Assembly: GCA_029891385.1 (NCBI GenBank)
Contig: CM057230.1
Span: forward strand, 39,031,858-39,095,857
Length of the DNA stretch: 64,000 nucleotides
Source: Erythroxylum novogranatense
Taxonomy: Eukaryota > Streptophyta > Magnoliopsida > Malpighiales > Erythroxylaceae
Reading direction: 5' to 3'
Each line of letters opens with the position of its first letter. Position 1 is the stretch's first letter. The notes beneath the pieces are model-generated. The model saw only the letters and a program-made list of their open reading frames with translations. It did not search any database and was not told where the DNA came from. Made by a program: the position numbers and the translations under genes. Of the stretch, positions 33,906-45,700 are shown in pieces.

Positions 33906-36652
33906 TGTAACATCCCGTTACTGTTAGCAAGGGTATTATGGTAATATTGGGTCAGACTGATAGGTTTCATTGCATTCACTGATTGAGCATGTTACTGGCC
34001 TCTAATTATAGAGGAACAAGTTTATTGCATGGGCATTTATTCATAGGTACATGCATTCATGATTTTCCGGCATTTTAATTGTGAGTAAGAATTGATTAGA
34101 TTGTGAACTGACTGGACTGACTGGATTGTAATTGATTGAGAAATTAGGAGTAAGTGGACTCGAATGACTGATTTAGAATAGTCTAAGTGTGATTGACTAT
34201 TGATAGTGGCTTATAGGAAATTTTCGGGAAATTCGGGAGAAAATGCCCGGATCGAAAATTTTGGAGTGATGATCGATCGATTATTTGTATAATCTTGAAA
34301 GAATTGTCCAATGGCAAAGGAAATATTAGAGTTATACTGATAGGAAATTAAAATGTTGAGCCATTGAAATTTAGAGACCGAAATTTAGACCGATTTAGGG
34401 ATCTATGTTTATAAATAGCCTAGGTTTTGAGATTTGAGGATTTACCCTAAGGCTTGAACATTTCTTCTTCTCTTCCTCCTCCCACAGCGATCTTCGATTC
34501 CTCCCACCGGTGAGGATTCTTCGATCTTTTCTCTATGGTTTTCGTCTCATTGTGCTAGGCTAACTGGTTTATTGTGATTGATGAAGGTTGAGAAGGATTG
34601 AGAGTGGGTTATCGTTGAGTTTGAAAGATTTTAGGGTTTACGGCGATTCTTAGAGATTTGTGGATTTGAGCGGGATTGGTAAGTATTTATGGTTTTAAAG
34701 TTGTTATTAATGGTTGTTTGAGCATTTATGGCATTTATTATGGTTGAGTTGAGTAGTTGAGAGTGTTAATGGCAGTTTTAGAGAGAGAAATGGACGAAAA
34801 TCGATCGGAGAAGAAGGGGAAATCCCCGCGTCATAACGAGATGCATGGCGGCGTCAATTTATTTGGCTGCAGTGCGCTTCCTCGCCTCATGGCCGCCAAA
34901 ATGGATTGCTCGCCGCGACGAACAGTTTTCACGCCTCGGCGAGCGAACCATTTTACGCCGCGGCGATAGCTTCTTGGCAGCGACGAAGGGATTTTTCTGA
35001 TTGGATTGATTTTAATTTATTGGGTATAATTTATGGTATAGACCTCCGATTGAGGTGATTCTCGATTCATTACGAACTAGAGAAAGAGGTCTACAATTGA
35101 GGATAATTATGGGAGTTAGAATTTAATTTAAATGGTATTGATTTATCGAGATTAAGGTCAATTATGGTTCTTAGTGTGACCTAAATATTGAATTGAGACA
35201 ATTGGAGTTTTAAATGGGATTTTCAATAAAGGTGTTGACCCAATGAATAGGGAACTGTTATAGGAAGTATGAATTGAGGAATTTGAACTGAATTTTAGGA
35301 TGGGATCAATTATTGTCGATCAATTGAACTGCGAGTTAGAATGGGGCATAAGAGTTCAAAATTGAGTTTTAGCGCCAGAAAAATCGTGAGCATGCATTGT
35401 ACGTAATTCCACCGAGACATATGCATTACTGAATCGTTTTAATTGAGCATCTAGTAATGGGACTGTATTTTACTGTTATAGAGGCGCCGTTGGATCGTCA
35501 TTCCACAGACATTCTTTGGAACTTCGAGCAAGCTTCGGAAGTTACTGGTGAGTAACCTAGTTGGTTTCTCAAATTCTGTTGTCTAAGTGCTCAATGTGAA
35601 TTACTTACCAAATGTGAAATTGCATGATTCTGAAATATACATGATCGAATGTTATGCTTCTCTTGTATTGGATTGGACTCTTGCATGACACGAAAAATAC
35701 AATCTTTGGGCTTTTATAGCCATACTTTGAATTCTTGAACATCGCATTGCATGCATAAATGCATGATCGATAATGGATATGTGACCCAAGTTGCTATTAT
35801 CACTGAAAAGAGCCTCGAGCTCGAACTTTGTCTTGACGGGCCTCGAGCCCAGGAGAGAAATCACAGACGCGTCCCCCATCGAACACCGGTCGAGCACTTG
35901 GGCGCAATCTTGAATAAGCGAAAAGAGTCTCATATGCATTGTATACATGGTGATTGAATTGCAAACTTCTTGAATTATGTGATGACATGAGAGATTGCAA
36001 ATTGTTACATGCTATCGTAAGCTGTTTCATGATTTATTGTAAATTGTGATATGATCAGTATGCGTTATATACTATTGTAAATTGCTATTTAACACGCAAA
36101 TTGTTATAAATTATCAGTAAATTGTTATATAATATCGTTAATTAAATATTCTTGTGTCGTCTGTATGCTTTTAATTTGCGTAATGCATGATTTGAGTGAA
36201 CCATCGATGATGGTTTCTCACTTGAGTTCATAAACTCACCCAAAATTGCATCGAATTTTTAGGGATCGATAGAGTAGACTCTAGCTCAGGAGATAGTCTT
36301 TTCACGCCACGCGAGCGTCTTTGGCAAGAGAAGCGATGACACATGTGTCGGTCGGTGGGTTGGACTTTTGAGGATGACTTAGGATAGATGCTTAGTCGTT
36401 TCCTTTTTGGTTTTGTTTAGGGGACTGATAGACTTGTCTATTCGGATATTGGATGACTGTATTGAAATTGCTGCTATGATAAGATTATTTTGGATTTTAA
36501 AAGTTACTGATTTATGATATTATGGTTTAATTATTGCGATGCCATGTGGATTATTAGTGGGAATGTTCTGGTGGTGCACCTTTATCGTGGGATACGTGTC
36601 GGAGCGACCTCCGGGCGTCCCGATGTGTACCCTACGGTGAGGGGGCGCTACA
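33906..36652 (+). repeat. 5' LTR of the Tekay-like element
   Basis: 2747 bp. It is longer than its partner because the 3' LTR lacks the segment corresponding to 35166-35800. A probable TATA box is TATAAATAG at 34409-34417. Confidence 0.93.
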
Positions 36653-36670
36653 TTAAGTAGTATCAGAGCA
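36653..36670 (+). promoter_or_regulatory. Primer-binding site of the Tekay-like element
   Basis: TTAAGTAGTATCAGAGC starts right after the LTR. It matches the initiator-Met tRNA site TGGTATCAGAGC with one change. Confidence 0.8.
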
Positions 36671-36759
36671 TGATTTGGCATGTTTTGGGCATAGTGTGTT
36701 TTAGGTTGGAATCACTGTAAGAATAGCAGAACTGATCGAAATTTCTTGTCTGTTTTAGG

Positions 36760-37860
36760 TCATCCGTCCTTGGAGATCGAGTTGAGTTACCAGCTGACCT
36801 AGAATCGGTAGGAGCTAGTAGGGAGTCTCCTGCGCCTCATTCAGAGGAGTTGCCTCCTCGAGTTCCTGTGAGACGGGAACGAAGATACGATCAACTGCGT
36901 AAGCAGGGGGCGGTTGACTTCTATGGCAGCATCGACCTTGTGGAGGCTGAGGGATGGCTAGAGAGGACTGAGAGAGTCCTCGATCAGATGGACTGTGACC
37001 CGGATGAGCGTTTCGACTACGCGGTTTCTCTGCTTCTGAGGTTACGCATATCGGTGGTGGAAGGCTGTTAAAGGCAGTACCACGGGCCTTGTACCTCGAC
37101 ATGGGATGACTTTATGAGGGCTTTCAAGGACAACTTCATGCCCAAGATTTATCTGGAAATGAAGTTCTGAGGAGTTCTAGAGGTGAGACAGAGGCGATTG
37201 ACCGTGGCCGACTATGAGTCTTGATTCAACCAGTTAGTGGTTTATGCTTCTTCATTGGTAGCTCTTGAGGTCGACAGTGTCGGCGTTTGAGGGCGGACTC
37301 AATCTGGAGATCCGTACCCTATTAGCTAGGTCCGATATGGGCGCTTTATTGGTGAGGGTGCGGCGGTGAGATAAGCATTCTTGAGACATGATGTGTGAGG
37401 CGATCATGGGACCGAGCATAAGTGATCGATGGATGCCGAGCGTCTTGGCGAGAGGGTTCAAGCAGTTGACGAGTGGCGCCCGATCTGCAGGAGGGCTAAA
37501 CAGTGGTCATGGGCAGAGGGGCGATTTGTACTGATCTATTAGTGGTGGCGGCGGTGCGAGTTTGAGACGATCTGCTCCTTTATGTGAGCATTGTGGCAAG
37601 AAACACAGTGGAGAGTGTCGATGGCTATCTGGAGCCTGCTTAAGGTGTGGTTCGATGGACCACCTAGTGAGGAACTGCCCAGAGACTTTGGGAGCCCAGT
37701 CTACTATGACTGGAAGATCAGGCAGCAATACCACGGTGCAGCAGAGCCGTGGTGGTGGATCAGGATGGAGAGGCCGAGGCCGAGGCCGAGCAGAGGGGTT
37801 CGCAGTGAGATCAGAGGGTCGGCGCAGCGGCGATCTCGGGCCGTGGTCTATGCCATGACT
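36760..37860 (+). pseudogene. Tekay-like gag
   Basis: Pieces on +: DFYGSIDLVEAEGWLERTER near 36915-36975, the capsid core WDDFMRAFKDNFMPKIY near 37102-37150, RQRRLTVADYES near 37190, then two zinc knuckles near 37580-37680, CEHCGKKHSGEC and CLRCGSMDHLVRNC. Stops and frame changes break it, for example TAA at about 37069 and TGA near 37168. The second knuckle retains the CCHC spacing. Confidence 0.82.
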
Positions 37861-39270
37861 CGGCAGGAGGCCCAGGATTTTCCGGATGTTGTTGCGGGTA
37901 TGCTTCTTATTTCTGGTTTTGAAGCATACGCATTGTTGGATCCTAGATCCACCCATTCTTTCATTGCACCGCATTTAGCATGTAGGCGCATGAGGATGGC
38001 GAGAGGTTACGATATAGGTTAGAGGTGAGTACACCTCAGGTAGTCGACTATATTGGGGGAGGTCTGTATGGGATGTCAGGTTCAAATCGATCGAGCAGTT
38101 TTGAGTGCCGATCTGATCGTTTTGCCTCTGAGAGAGGTTGACGTGATTTTAGGGATGGACTAGTTGACTGTGCATAGGGCTATCATGGACTGTTATACCA
38201 AGGAGGTCGATTGAGTCTCTGGTCACCCAGTGTGTTTGAGGAGTTAGTCGGCGGTGCGCGAGGATGATATCCTTCTTGAGTGTCACGAGATTGATGCAGG
38301 GAGGTTGTGAGGCCTATCTGGCTCACGTAGTGGATTCCAGAGTTGAGCCGAGATTGCAGGATGTTCCCGTAGTTAGGAAATTTCCAGATGTGTTTCCTGA
38401 GGAGTTACCGGGATTACCGCCAGAGCGGACAGAATTTGAGATTGATCTCGTTCGATCTGACCCCTAAATCGATCCCTCCGTATAGGATGGCACCGATGGG
38501 CGAGAGAGCTTAAGGCTCGATTGCAGGAGCTATTGGATAAAGGATTCATTAGACCGAGTGTTTCGCCATGGGAGCTCGTGCTTGTTTGTGAAGAAGAAGG
38601 GCGGGATCTTTGAGGCTATGTATTGATTATAAGCGGTTGAATCGGGTAACGATGAAGAATAAGTATCCTTGCCTAGGATTGACGATCTATTTGATCGATT
38701 GCGAGGAGCTCGGTGTTCCGAATTGGATTTGAGATCGAGTTATTACCGGTTGAGGATTGCAGAGGCGATGTGCCTAAGAGTGCTTTCGAGGCGTGTGCGG
38801 GCATTTCGAGTTCTAGTGATGCCGTTTGGGTTGACTAATGCCCGGCGGCCTTTATGGCTTTGATGAATAGAGTTTTAAGCCCTACCTGGATCAGTTCGTG
38901 ATAGTGTTTATTGACGATATACTGGTCTATTCGAGGAGTAGACAGGAACATGCTGAGCACCTGAGGATTGTTCTGCAGGTCATGAAAGAGAGGCAGTTGT
39001 TCGCCAAATTCACTAAGTGTGAATTCTGGCTTGATGAGATTGTGTTTCTGGGGCACGTGGTGTCCGGTGAGGGTATCCAGGTGGATCCTTACAAGATAGA
39101 GGAAGTTATGAGTTGGGAGATTCCGAGGAGTGTTCCAGAGTTGTGGAGTTTCCTAGGATTGGTCGGATATTACCGGAGGTTCGTCGAGGGGTTTTCGATG
39201 ATCTCCGCCCCTTTGACGAAGCTATTGAGGAAGAATGTGCCGTTTAGATGGTCTGAGGAGTGCCGGAAGA
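37861..39270 (+). pseudogene. Tekay-like protease and reverse transcriptase
   Basis: The protease has ALLDPRSTHSFIAPHLA near 37930-37980; the usual Asp-x-Gly-Ser-Thr active site has an Arg in place of Gly. Then FPDVFPEELPGLPPERTEFE near 38384-38445, and RT with RLRIAEAM near 38748, VMPFGLTNA near 38815, the catalytic Phe-Ile-Asp-Asp in [13 protein letters not shown] at about 38900-38940, and [15 protein letters not shown] near 39045-39090. Several frameshifts are present, mostly single-base, and a number lie close to CTG/CAG sites, so part of the damage may be consensus error. Confidence 0.85.
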
Positions 39271-39700
39271 GCTTTGAGGAGCTGAAACATCGGTTTACTA
39301 CTGCACCGGTGTTAAGCGTTCCTTCAATCTTGGAGGCTTTGTGGTTTCTGATGATGCCTCGCATCGTGGACCTGGATGTGTATTGATGCGGCATGAGCGA
39401 GTTATAAGCGTATGCCTCGAGGCAGTTGAGGTCTCACGAGGTGAATTATCCAAAGGCATGACTTGGAGTAGCGGCGATAGTATTTGCTCGAAGATCTGGA
39501 GACATTATCGTATGGTGAGGCGTTCGGATCTTCGCGATCATAAGAGTCTCGGATATCTGTTGAGTCGAGAGAGCTTAACTCGAGAGCAGAGGAGATGGAT
39601 AGATTCTTGAAGGACTATGATTGCACGATTGAATATCATCGAGGAAGGCCAATGTGGTGGCCGATGCCTTCGAGTAGGAGATCGCATGGCGGTCTGACTC
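39271..39700 (+). pseudogene. Tekay-like RNase H
   Basis: Fragments in changing frames: [11 protein letters not shown] near 39294-39330, [15 protein letters not shown] near 39345-39390, and a DHKSLGYLLSRESLTREQRRW block near 39537-39600. It ends in sequence corresponding to the usual ADALSRK tail near 39660. The usual start Asp region is disrupted. Confidence 0.75.
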
Positions 39701-40660
39701 AGTTCAAGTTTCGAGATTACAGTGCGATTGGTTGAGAGCTCTTAATGTACAGATGGATTTGAGTCAGGACGGAGCTCTGATTGCTACTCTGAGGTTGAGG
39801 CCGATGTTACATGACAGGATTCGGAGAGCTCAGGATCAAGACCTAGTGTTAGTGAGACTGATTGAGAGAGTCCAGGCCGGTACTGATTTTGAGTTTGAGT
39901 TGAGAGATGGGACTTTATGGATGGGACAGAGACTGTGTGTGCCTGATATTGATGATTTGAGGCGTGAGATTACGGAGGAGGCACATGTAGCTGCCTATGC
40001 TATGCATCTGAATGCGACCAAGATGTATCGTACTCGAGACGGCATTTACGGTGGCTGGTATGAAGAGGCAAGTGGCGAGTATGTTTCGGTGTCGATTTGC
40101 CAGCAAGTTAAGGTGAGCACCGTGCTCTAGTGGGTAAGTTGCATTCGTTGCCCGTTCCGGGTGGAAATGGGAGCAATTACCATGGATTTTGTGATGGGAT
40201 TGCTGGGACATCGAGAAAGCATGATGCTATCACGGGTCATAATGGACCGATTATTCATCGGCTCACTTTTACCGATGAGGAGAGTAATACTCTCGATCAG
40301 TTGGCCGAAGTATGTGATGAGATTGTGCGGTTGCATGGGGTTCCGTTGTCGATAGTCTCGAGCGAGGATCCGAGTTCACTTCGAGGTTACGGAAGAGCCT
40401 ACTGATCGCTATGGGTGCGAGGTTGAACTTCAAGATCGCATTTCATCCTCGAGACGGATGGGCCAGTGAGAGGACAATTAAGACTGCTGAGGACATGCTT
40501 GAGCGTGTGTATTGGAGTTGAGAGGATCATGGGATCGATGTTGGCATCGATCGAGTTTGCATATAATAACCGATATCATAGCGGTATTGGGATGGCACCG
40601 TATGAGGCCTTGTATGGGAGGCCGTGTCGATCCTGCTATCTTGGGATGAAGAGGGTATGA
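39701..40660 (+). pseudogene. Tekay-like integrase
   Basis: The zinc region has ITEEAHVAAYAMHLNATKMY near 39968-40030 and ICQQVK near 40095. The catalytic core begins with ITMDFVMGL near 40175, and FAYNNRYHSGIGMAPYEALYGRPC near 40555-40625 ends it. The second Asp and the Glu motifs are in broken frames (near 40360-40470). It joins cDNA to host DNA, and here is non-functional as read. Confidence 0.8.
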
Positions 40661-41243
40661 GATCGATAGAGGGTCCGGTGATTCAGATCGATGGATAAGA
40701 TCTGATTGATCGGAGTCGCATCAAAGCGACTCAGATGCATGAAGAAGAGCTATGTGGATCGACATCGGCGAGAGATGGAGTCTGATGTAGAGGCGAGTGT
40801 TTCTCAGTGTCTCCTTGGAAGAATCTTGAGGTTTGGCCGTAGGCAAGTTGAGCCCTCGATATATTAGTCCGTATGAGATCCTTGGAGGATAGGACCGTTG
40901 GCTTCTGATTGGCTTTTACCGAGTGAGATGTCCCGGATGCATGACATGTTTCATGTTAGTATGCTCCGACGATACCGTTCTGACCCGACGCATGTGATTC
41001 TGGCTCAGGAGATTGAGGTAGCCAGTGATCTGAGTTATGTTGAGGAGCCGGTATAGATTATAGGATCACGGGTCAAGCAGCTGAGGAACAGGGTGATTCC
41101 ATTGGTGAATGTCCTTTGGAAGAACCACTCTTCTGAGGAAGCTACATGGGAGACTGAGGAGCATATGAGGAGTCAGTATCCTCATTTATTCGATCGGACA
41201 TGTATTAAATTTCGAGGACAAAATTTTATTAGGAGGGGTGAAT
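40661..41243 (+). pseudogene. Integrase C-terminus and chromodomain of the Tekay-like element
   Basis: Frame-broken sequence includes MHDMFHVSMLRRY near 40937-40975, typical of the integrase tail. Then a chromodomain-like segment, VKQLRNRVIPLVNVLW...EEATWETE, near 41070-41160, followed by MRSQYPHLF near 41165-41190. Chromodomains of this type direct chromoviruses to chromatin. A purine tract and the 3' LTR follow directly. Confidence 0.82.
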
Positions 41244-43375
41244 TGTAACATCCCGTTACTGTTAGCAAGGGTATTATGGTAATATTGAGTCAGACTGATA
41301 GGTTTCATTGCATTCACTGATTGAGCATGTTACTGGCCTCTAATTATAGAGGAACAAGTTTATTGCATGGGCATTTATTCATAGGTACATGCATTCATGA
41401 TTTTCCGGCATTTTAATTGTGAGTAAGAATTGATTGGATTGTGAACTGACTGGACTGACTGGATTGTAATTGATTGAGAAATTAGGAGTAAGTGGACTCG
41501 AATGACTGATTTAGAATAGTCTAAGTGTGATTGACTATTGATAGTGGCTTATAGGAATTTTCGGGAAATTCGGGAGAAAATACCCGGATCGGAAATTTTG
41601 GAGTGACAGACCGATTGACTGTATGGTACTGAAAGAATTGTCCAATGGCAAAGGAAATATTAGAGTTATACTGATAGGAAATTAAAATGTTGAACCATTG
41701 AAATTTAGAGACCGAAATTTAGACCGATTTAGGGATCTATGTCTATAAATAGCCTAGGTTTTGAGATTTGAGGATTTACCCTAAGGCTTGAACATTTCTT
41801 CTTCTCTTCCTCCTCCCACGGTGATCTTCGATTCCTCCCACCGGTGAGGATTCTTCGATCTTTTCTCTATGGTTTTCGTCTCATTGTGCTAGGCTAACTG
41901 GTTTATTGTGATTGATGAAGGTTGAGAAGGATTGAGAGTGGGTTATCGTTGAGTTTGAAAGATTTTAGGGTTTACGGCGATTCTTAGAGATTTGTGGATT
42001 TGAGCGGGATTGGTAAGTATTTATGGTTTTAAAGTTGTTATTAATGGTTGTTTGAGCATTTATGGCATTTATTATGGTTGAGTTGAGTAGTTGAGAGTGT
42101 TAATGGCGGTTTTAGAGAGAAATGGGCGAAATCGATCGGGAAGAAGGAAATCCCGCGCGTCGTGACGTCGGTCTTGACCTCCATGGCGAAAAATATTGTG
42201 CTACGCCATGTGGCATGAAGAACGAGACGTGGCGGCGTCAATTTATTTGACGCCTTGACACGCTTCCTCGCCTCATGGGCGCCAAAATGGATTGCTTTCG
42301 CATGAAGCGAACCATTCTGTGCATGGCGAGCTTCTGGCCATGACGAAGGATTTTTCTGATTGGATTGATTTTAGTTTATTGGGTATAATTTATGGTATAG
42401 ACCTCCGATTGAGGTGATTCTTGATTCATTACGAACTAGAGAAAGAGGTCTATAATTGAGGATAATTATGAGAGTTAGAATTTAATTTAAATGGTATTGA
42501 TTTATCGAGATTAAGGTCAATTATCACTGAAAAGAGCCTCGAGCTCGAACATCAGATCTTGACCGCCTCGAGCAGGGAGAAATCACGACGCGTCCCCTCA
42601 TGAACCGATCGAGCACTTGGGCACAATACTGAATAACTGGAAAAGAGTCTCATATGCATTGTATACACATGAGTGATTGAATTGCAAACTTACTGAATTA
42701 TGTGATGACATGAGAGATTGCAAATTGTTACATCGCCATGTAAAACTGTTTCATGATTTACTGTAAATTGTGATATGATACTGTAAACTGTTATATACTA
42801 TTGTAAATTGCTATTTGATACTGCAAACTGTTATAAATTACTGTAAATTGTTATATAATACTGTTAATTAAATATTACTGTGCCGTCTTTGTCACTTAAT
42901 TTGCGTAATGCATGATTTAGTGAACTATCGATGATGGTTTCTCATTGAGTTATAAACTCACCCAAAATTGCATCGAATTTTTCAGGATCGATAGAGTAGA
43001 CCCCTAGCTCCGGAGATAGTCTTTTCTTGCCGTCTTGACGTCTTTGACAAGAGAAGCGATGACACATGGTCGGTCGGTGGGTTGGACTTTTGAGGATGAC
43101 TTAGGATAGATGCTCAGTCGGTTTCCTTTTTGGTTTTGTTTAGGGGACTGATAGACTTGTCTATTCGGATATTGGATGACTGTATTGAAATTGCTGCTAT
43201 GATAAGATTATTTTGGATTTTAAAAGTTACTGATTTATGATATTATGGTTTAATTATTGCGATGCCATGTGGATTATTAGTGGGAATGTTCTGGTGGTGC
43301 ACCTTTATCGTGGGATACGTGTCGGAGCAACCTCCAGGCGTCCCGATGTGTACCCTACGGTGAGGGGGCGCTACA
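41244..43375 (+). repeat. 3' LTR of the Tekay-like element
   Basis: 2132 bp. It lacks about 635 bp present in the 5' LTR. The junction carries ATTAT, which is also present at both edges of the missing segment in the 5' LTR (35161-35165 and 35796-35800). Confidence 0.93.
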
Positions 43376-43433
43376 GGGGACCTTGAGATTGAGCTGGTTC
43401 TTTGTCGTTTTGAGAAGATTTTCTAGGAGCCAT
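43376..43433 (-). CDS. Start of the SIRE-like accessory ORF (5' fragment)
   Basis: ATG at 43433, and the reading frame runs to the GGGGA duplication at 43376-43380. It rejoins the long frame at 33905 exactly once the chromovirus is removed. I chose this start because it is followed by a typical basic N-terminus and stops lie upstream in frame. Confidence 0.75.
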
Positions 43434-43952
43434 GGGTTTGTAGAGAGAAGAGGAAAAACGCAGGTTAGGGTTTTGAAAGAGGGGTTTGAAAAGGAGGATT
43501 GATTTTGGAGGTAAAATGAGGGGGTTTAGAGTAGATGAAGGTCGAAAATGTATGGGTAACACAGATCTGAAGAGATTTTATGGGATAAGTCGAGTTGGAG
43601 AGGAAAATCGCAGAGGTTTTAGAGAGAAGGGGTCTGCGGAGAAGAAAGGGAAGAAAAGGTTTTAAAGTCTTCGTTCGACCATAAGTCGACTTATCTACCT
43701 CATAAGTCGACTTATCGACATGCATAAGTCGACTTGTAAACCTTATAAGTCGACTTATCCTCAATTATCTGCATTCTCCAAACACTAAGAAACATCATAA
43801 GTCGACTTGCTAATGGTCAAAAATGTGTCCAATATTCCGAATAGGTTACCTTTCAGCCCAAGTATGCAAACACGATGAATATATCTTCAGATGTGATTGC
43901 CCATTTGTCTCATAATTTGACCATTTGATATTTGAATGTAACCAAAATAGAT
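43434..43952 (-). promoter_or_regulatory. Spacer between RNase H and accessory ORF, with a palindrome array
   Basis: About 520 bp without a supported ORF. At 43680-43812 it contains five copies of the ATAAGTCGACTTAT palindrome (near 43682, 43701, 43722, 43744 and 43798), the same motif as in the LTR U3. It lies about 250-380 bp upstream of the accessory ORF start in the - sense. An internal promoter or protein-binding array is an inference from this placement. Confidence 0.6.
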
Positions 43953-44572
43953 TCAACCAAAGGAATTTAAATCATACATACGTAATCTCAATTTAATGTT
44001 CACAAAAACATCTTCCTTAAGAGGTTTAGTGAAAATGTCAGCTAATTGATCACTAGTTGATACATGCTTCAAGCAAATGTCACCTTTTAGACAATGATCA
44101 AGAATAAAATGATGTCTGATTTCTATATGCTTTGTTCTACTATGCAAAATTGGATTTTTACTTAAACAAATTGCACTGGTATTATCACAATAAATAGGAA
44201 TATTTTTAACCACAATACCATAATCAAGCAATTGATGTTTAATCCAAAGAACTTGGGCACATGCACTCTAGTGCTACATATTGATTCAAGAATGGAAATA
44301 GCTACACTTACTTGCTTTTTACTAGCCCAGGATATCAAAGATGAACCTAAGAAATGACATAATCCACTAGTACTTTTTCTATCAATTCTACAGCCACCAT
44401 GATCAGCATCACTATATGCATACAAATCAAAGGATTCACAACTAGGATACCATAAAACATGATTGACAATTCTACTCAAGTATCTAAATATTCTTTTGCA
44501 AGCACTCAAATGAGAAATCTTGGGGCAAGATTGAAATCTAGCACAAAGACATGTGGCAAACATAATGTCGTG
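43953..44572 (-). pseudogene. SIRE-like RNase H
   Basis: Two overlapping frames on -. First is ACKRIFRYLSR near 44515-44480, then YAYSDADHGGCRIDRKSTSG near 44425-44370 and CHFLGSSLISWASKKQ to about 44315. After a frameshift near 44270 come IPIYCDNTSAICLSKNPIL near 44205-44150, HSRTKHIEIRHHFI near 44145-44105 and QLADIFTKPLKED near 44050-44010. One frameshift, and a TGA at about 44573 joining from RT. Otherwise well preserved. Confidence 0.9.
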
Positions 44573-45700
44573 TCAGGCGATTAAATACAAAAGAGAGCCG
44601 ATCATACCTCTATAGAGTTTTTGATCAACATCTTCTTCATGTTCATGTTTTTCCAAGACCAGATTTGTTGCCATTGATGTTGCTGCCACTTTGCATCCAT
44701 CCATTTTAAACTTCTTAAGAAGTTCCTTGGTATACTTCGATTGGTGGATGAAAATGCCATTTTTGTGTTGCTTGATTTGCAATCCAAGAAAGAACTTGAG
44801 TTCCCCCATCATGCTCATTTCAAATTCGCCTTGCATTAAATCACTAAATTCCTTACACAAAAATTCATTAGTAGCACCAAACACAATATCATCAACATAA
44901 ATTTGACAAATAAGCATATCATTGTCAACATGTTTAATGAATAAGGTATTATCGATCTTACCACAAACATACCCATGTTGAGTTAGAAAAGTACTTAACC
45001 TTTCATACCATGCTCTAGGTGCTTGCTTCAGTCCATAAAGTGCCTTCTTGAGTTTGTAAACATAATCTGAATGCTCGTGATCTTCAAATCCCGGTGGTTG
45101 TTTGACGTATAATACCTCTTGAATGTATCCATTGAGAAATGCGATTTTGACGTCCATTTGATTTAATTTGATCCTTTTATGAGACGCAAATGCACATAAT
45201 AGTCTAATTGCCTCCAACCGAGCCACAGGAGCATATGTCTCATTATAATCAAGACCTTCTTCTTGATAAAATCCTTGAGCCACTAACCTTGATTTATTTT
45301 TAATCGCTTCACCATTCTCATCATATTTAATCCTATTTACCTACTTGACTCCAATAATAGTTTTGTCCTTTGGTGGAGCTACCAAATCCCATACATCATT
45401 CCGCTTGAATTGATTTAGCTCTTCCTGCATAGCTAATAGCCAGTTTTCATCTTTAAGAGCTTCTTCTATATTCTTGGGTTCTACTAAGGAGATGAAGGCT
45501 GAATTGCTCATATTCTCATAGATATTTCTCCTGGTTCTTACACCATCATTTAAATCACCAATGACTTGCTTCATAGGATGGTTCTTTGCTTTTGCCCACG
45601 ATTCAATATTGGGTACATGATTTTCTTCATCTAACTTCAATTCCTCAATCTTGGACTCAATTTCTTCAATTTTATTACCTGAACTTCCTACATCATCATC
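44573..45700 (-). pseudogene. SIRE-like reverse transcriptase
   Basis: On -: the RT entry NWLLAMQEELNQFKRNDVWD near 45455-45395, then a TAG at about 45341 where Trp is usual. Next are VAQGFYQEEGLDYNETYAPV near 45285-45225, QMDVKIAFLNGYIQEVLYVK near 45160-45105, KALYGLKQAPRAWYE near 45050-45005, and the catalytic Tyr-Val-Asp-Asp in CQIYVDDIVFG near 44905-44875. GMIGSLLYLIA precedes TGA 44573. Only one stop lies inside RT, so the catalytic core is intact. Confidence 0.92.

Larger units (their letters stand above)
33906..43375 (+). mobile_element. Ty3/gypsy chromovirus (Tekay/Del-like) nested in the SIRE-like element; TSD GGGGA
   Basis: LTRs are TGTAACATCCC...GCGCTACA at 33906-36652 and 41244-43375, with GGGGA at 33901-33905 and 43376-43380. 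A primer site, GTATCAGAGC, follows the 5' LTR. A purine tract, AGGAGGGGTGAAT, precedes the 3' LTR. On + the order is gag with CCHC knuckles, protease, RT, RNase H, integrase and a C-terminal chromodomain. LTRs over 2 kb and a chromodomain point to Tekay (Del). Pol carries many frameshifts. The insertion lies in the accessory ORF of its host element. Confidence 0.93.

Noticed and set aside
33906..33979. N-terminal 26 residues of the 445-codon - frame (MNAMKPISLTQ...)
   Set aside because: These residues are translated from the nested chromovirus LTR. The true start is at 43433, across the insertion.
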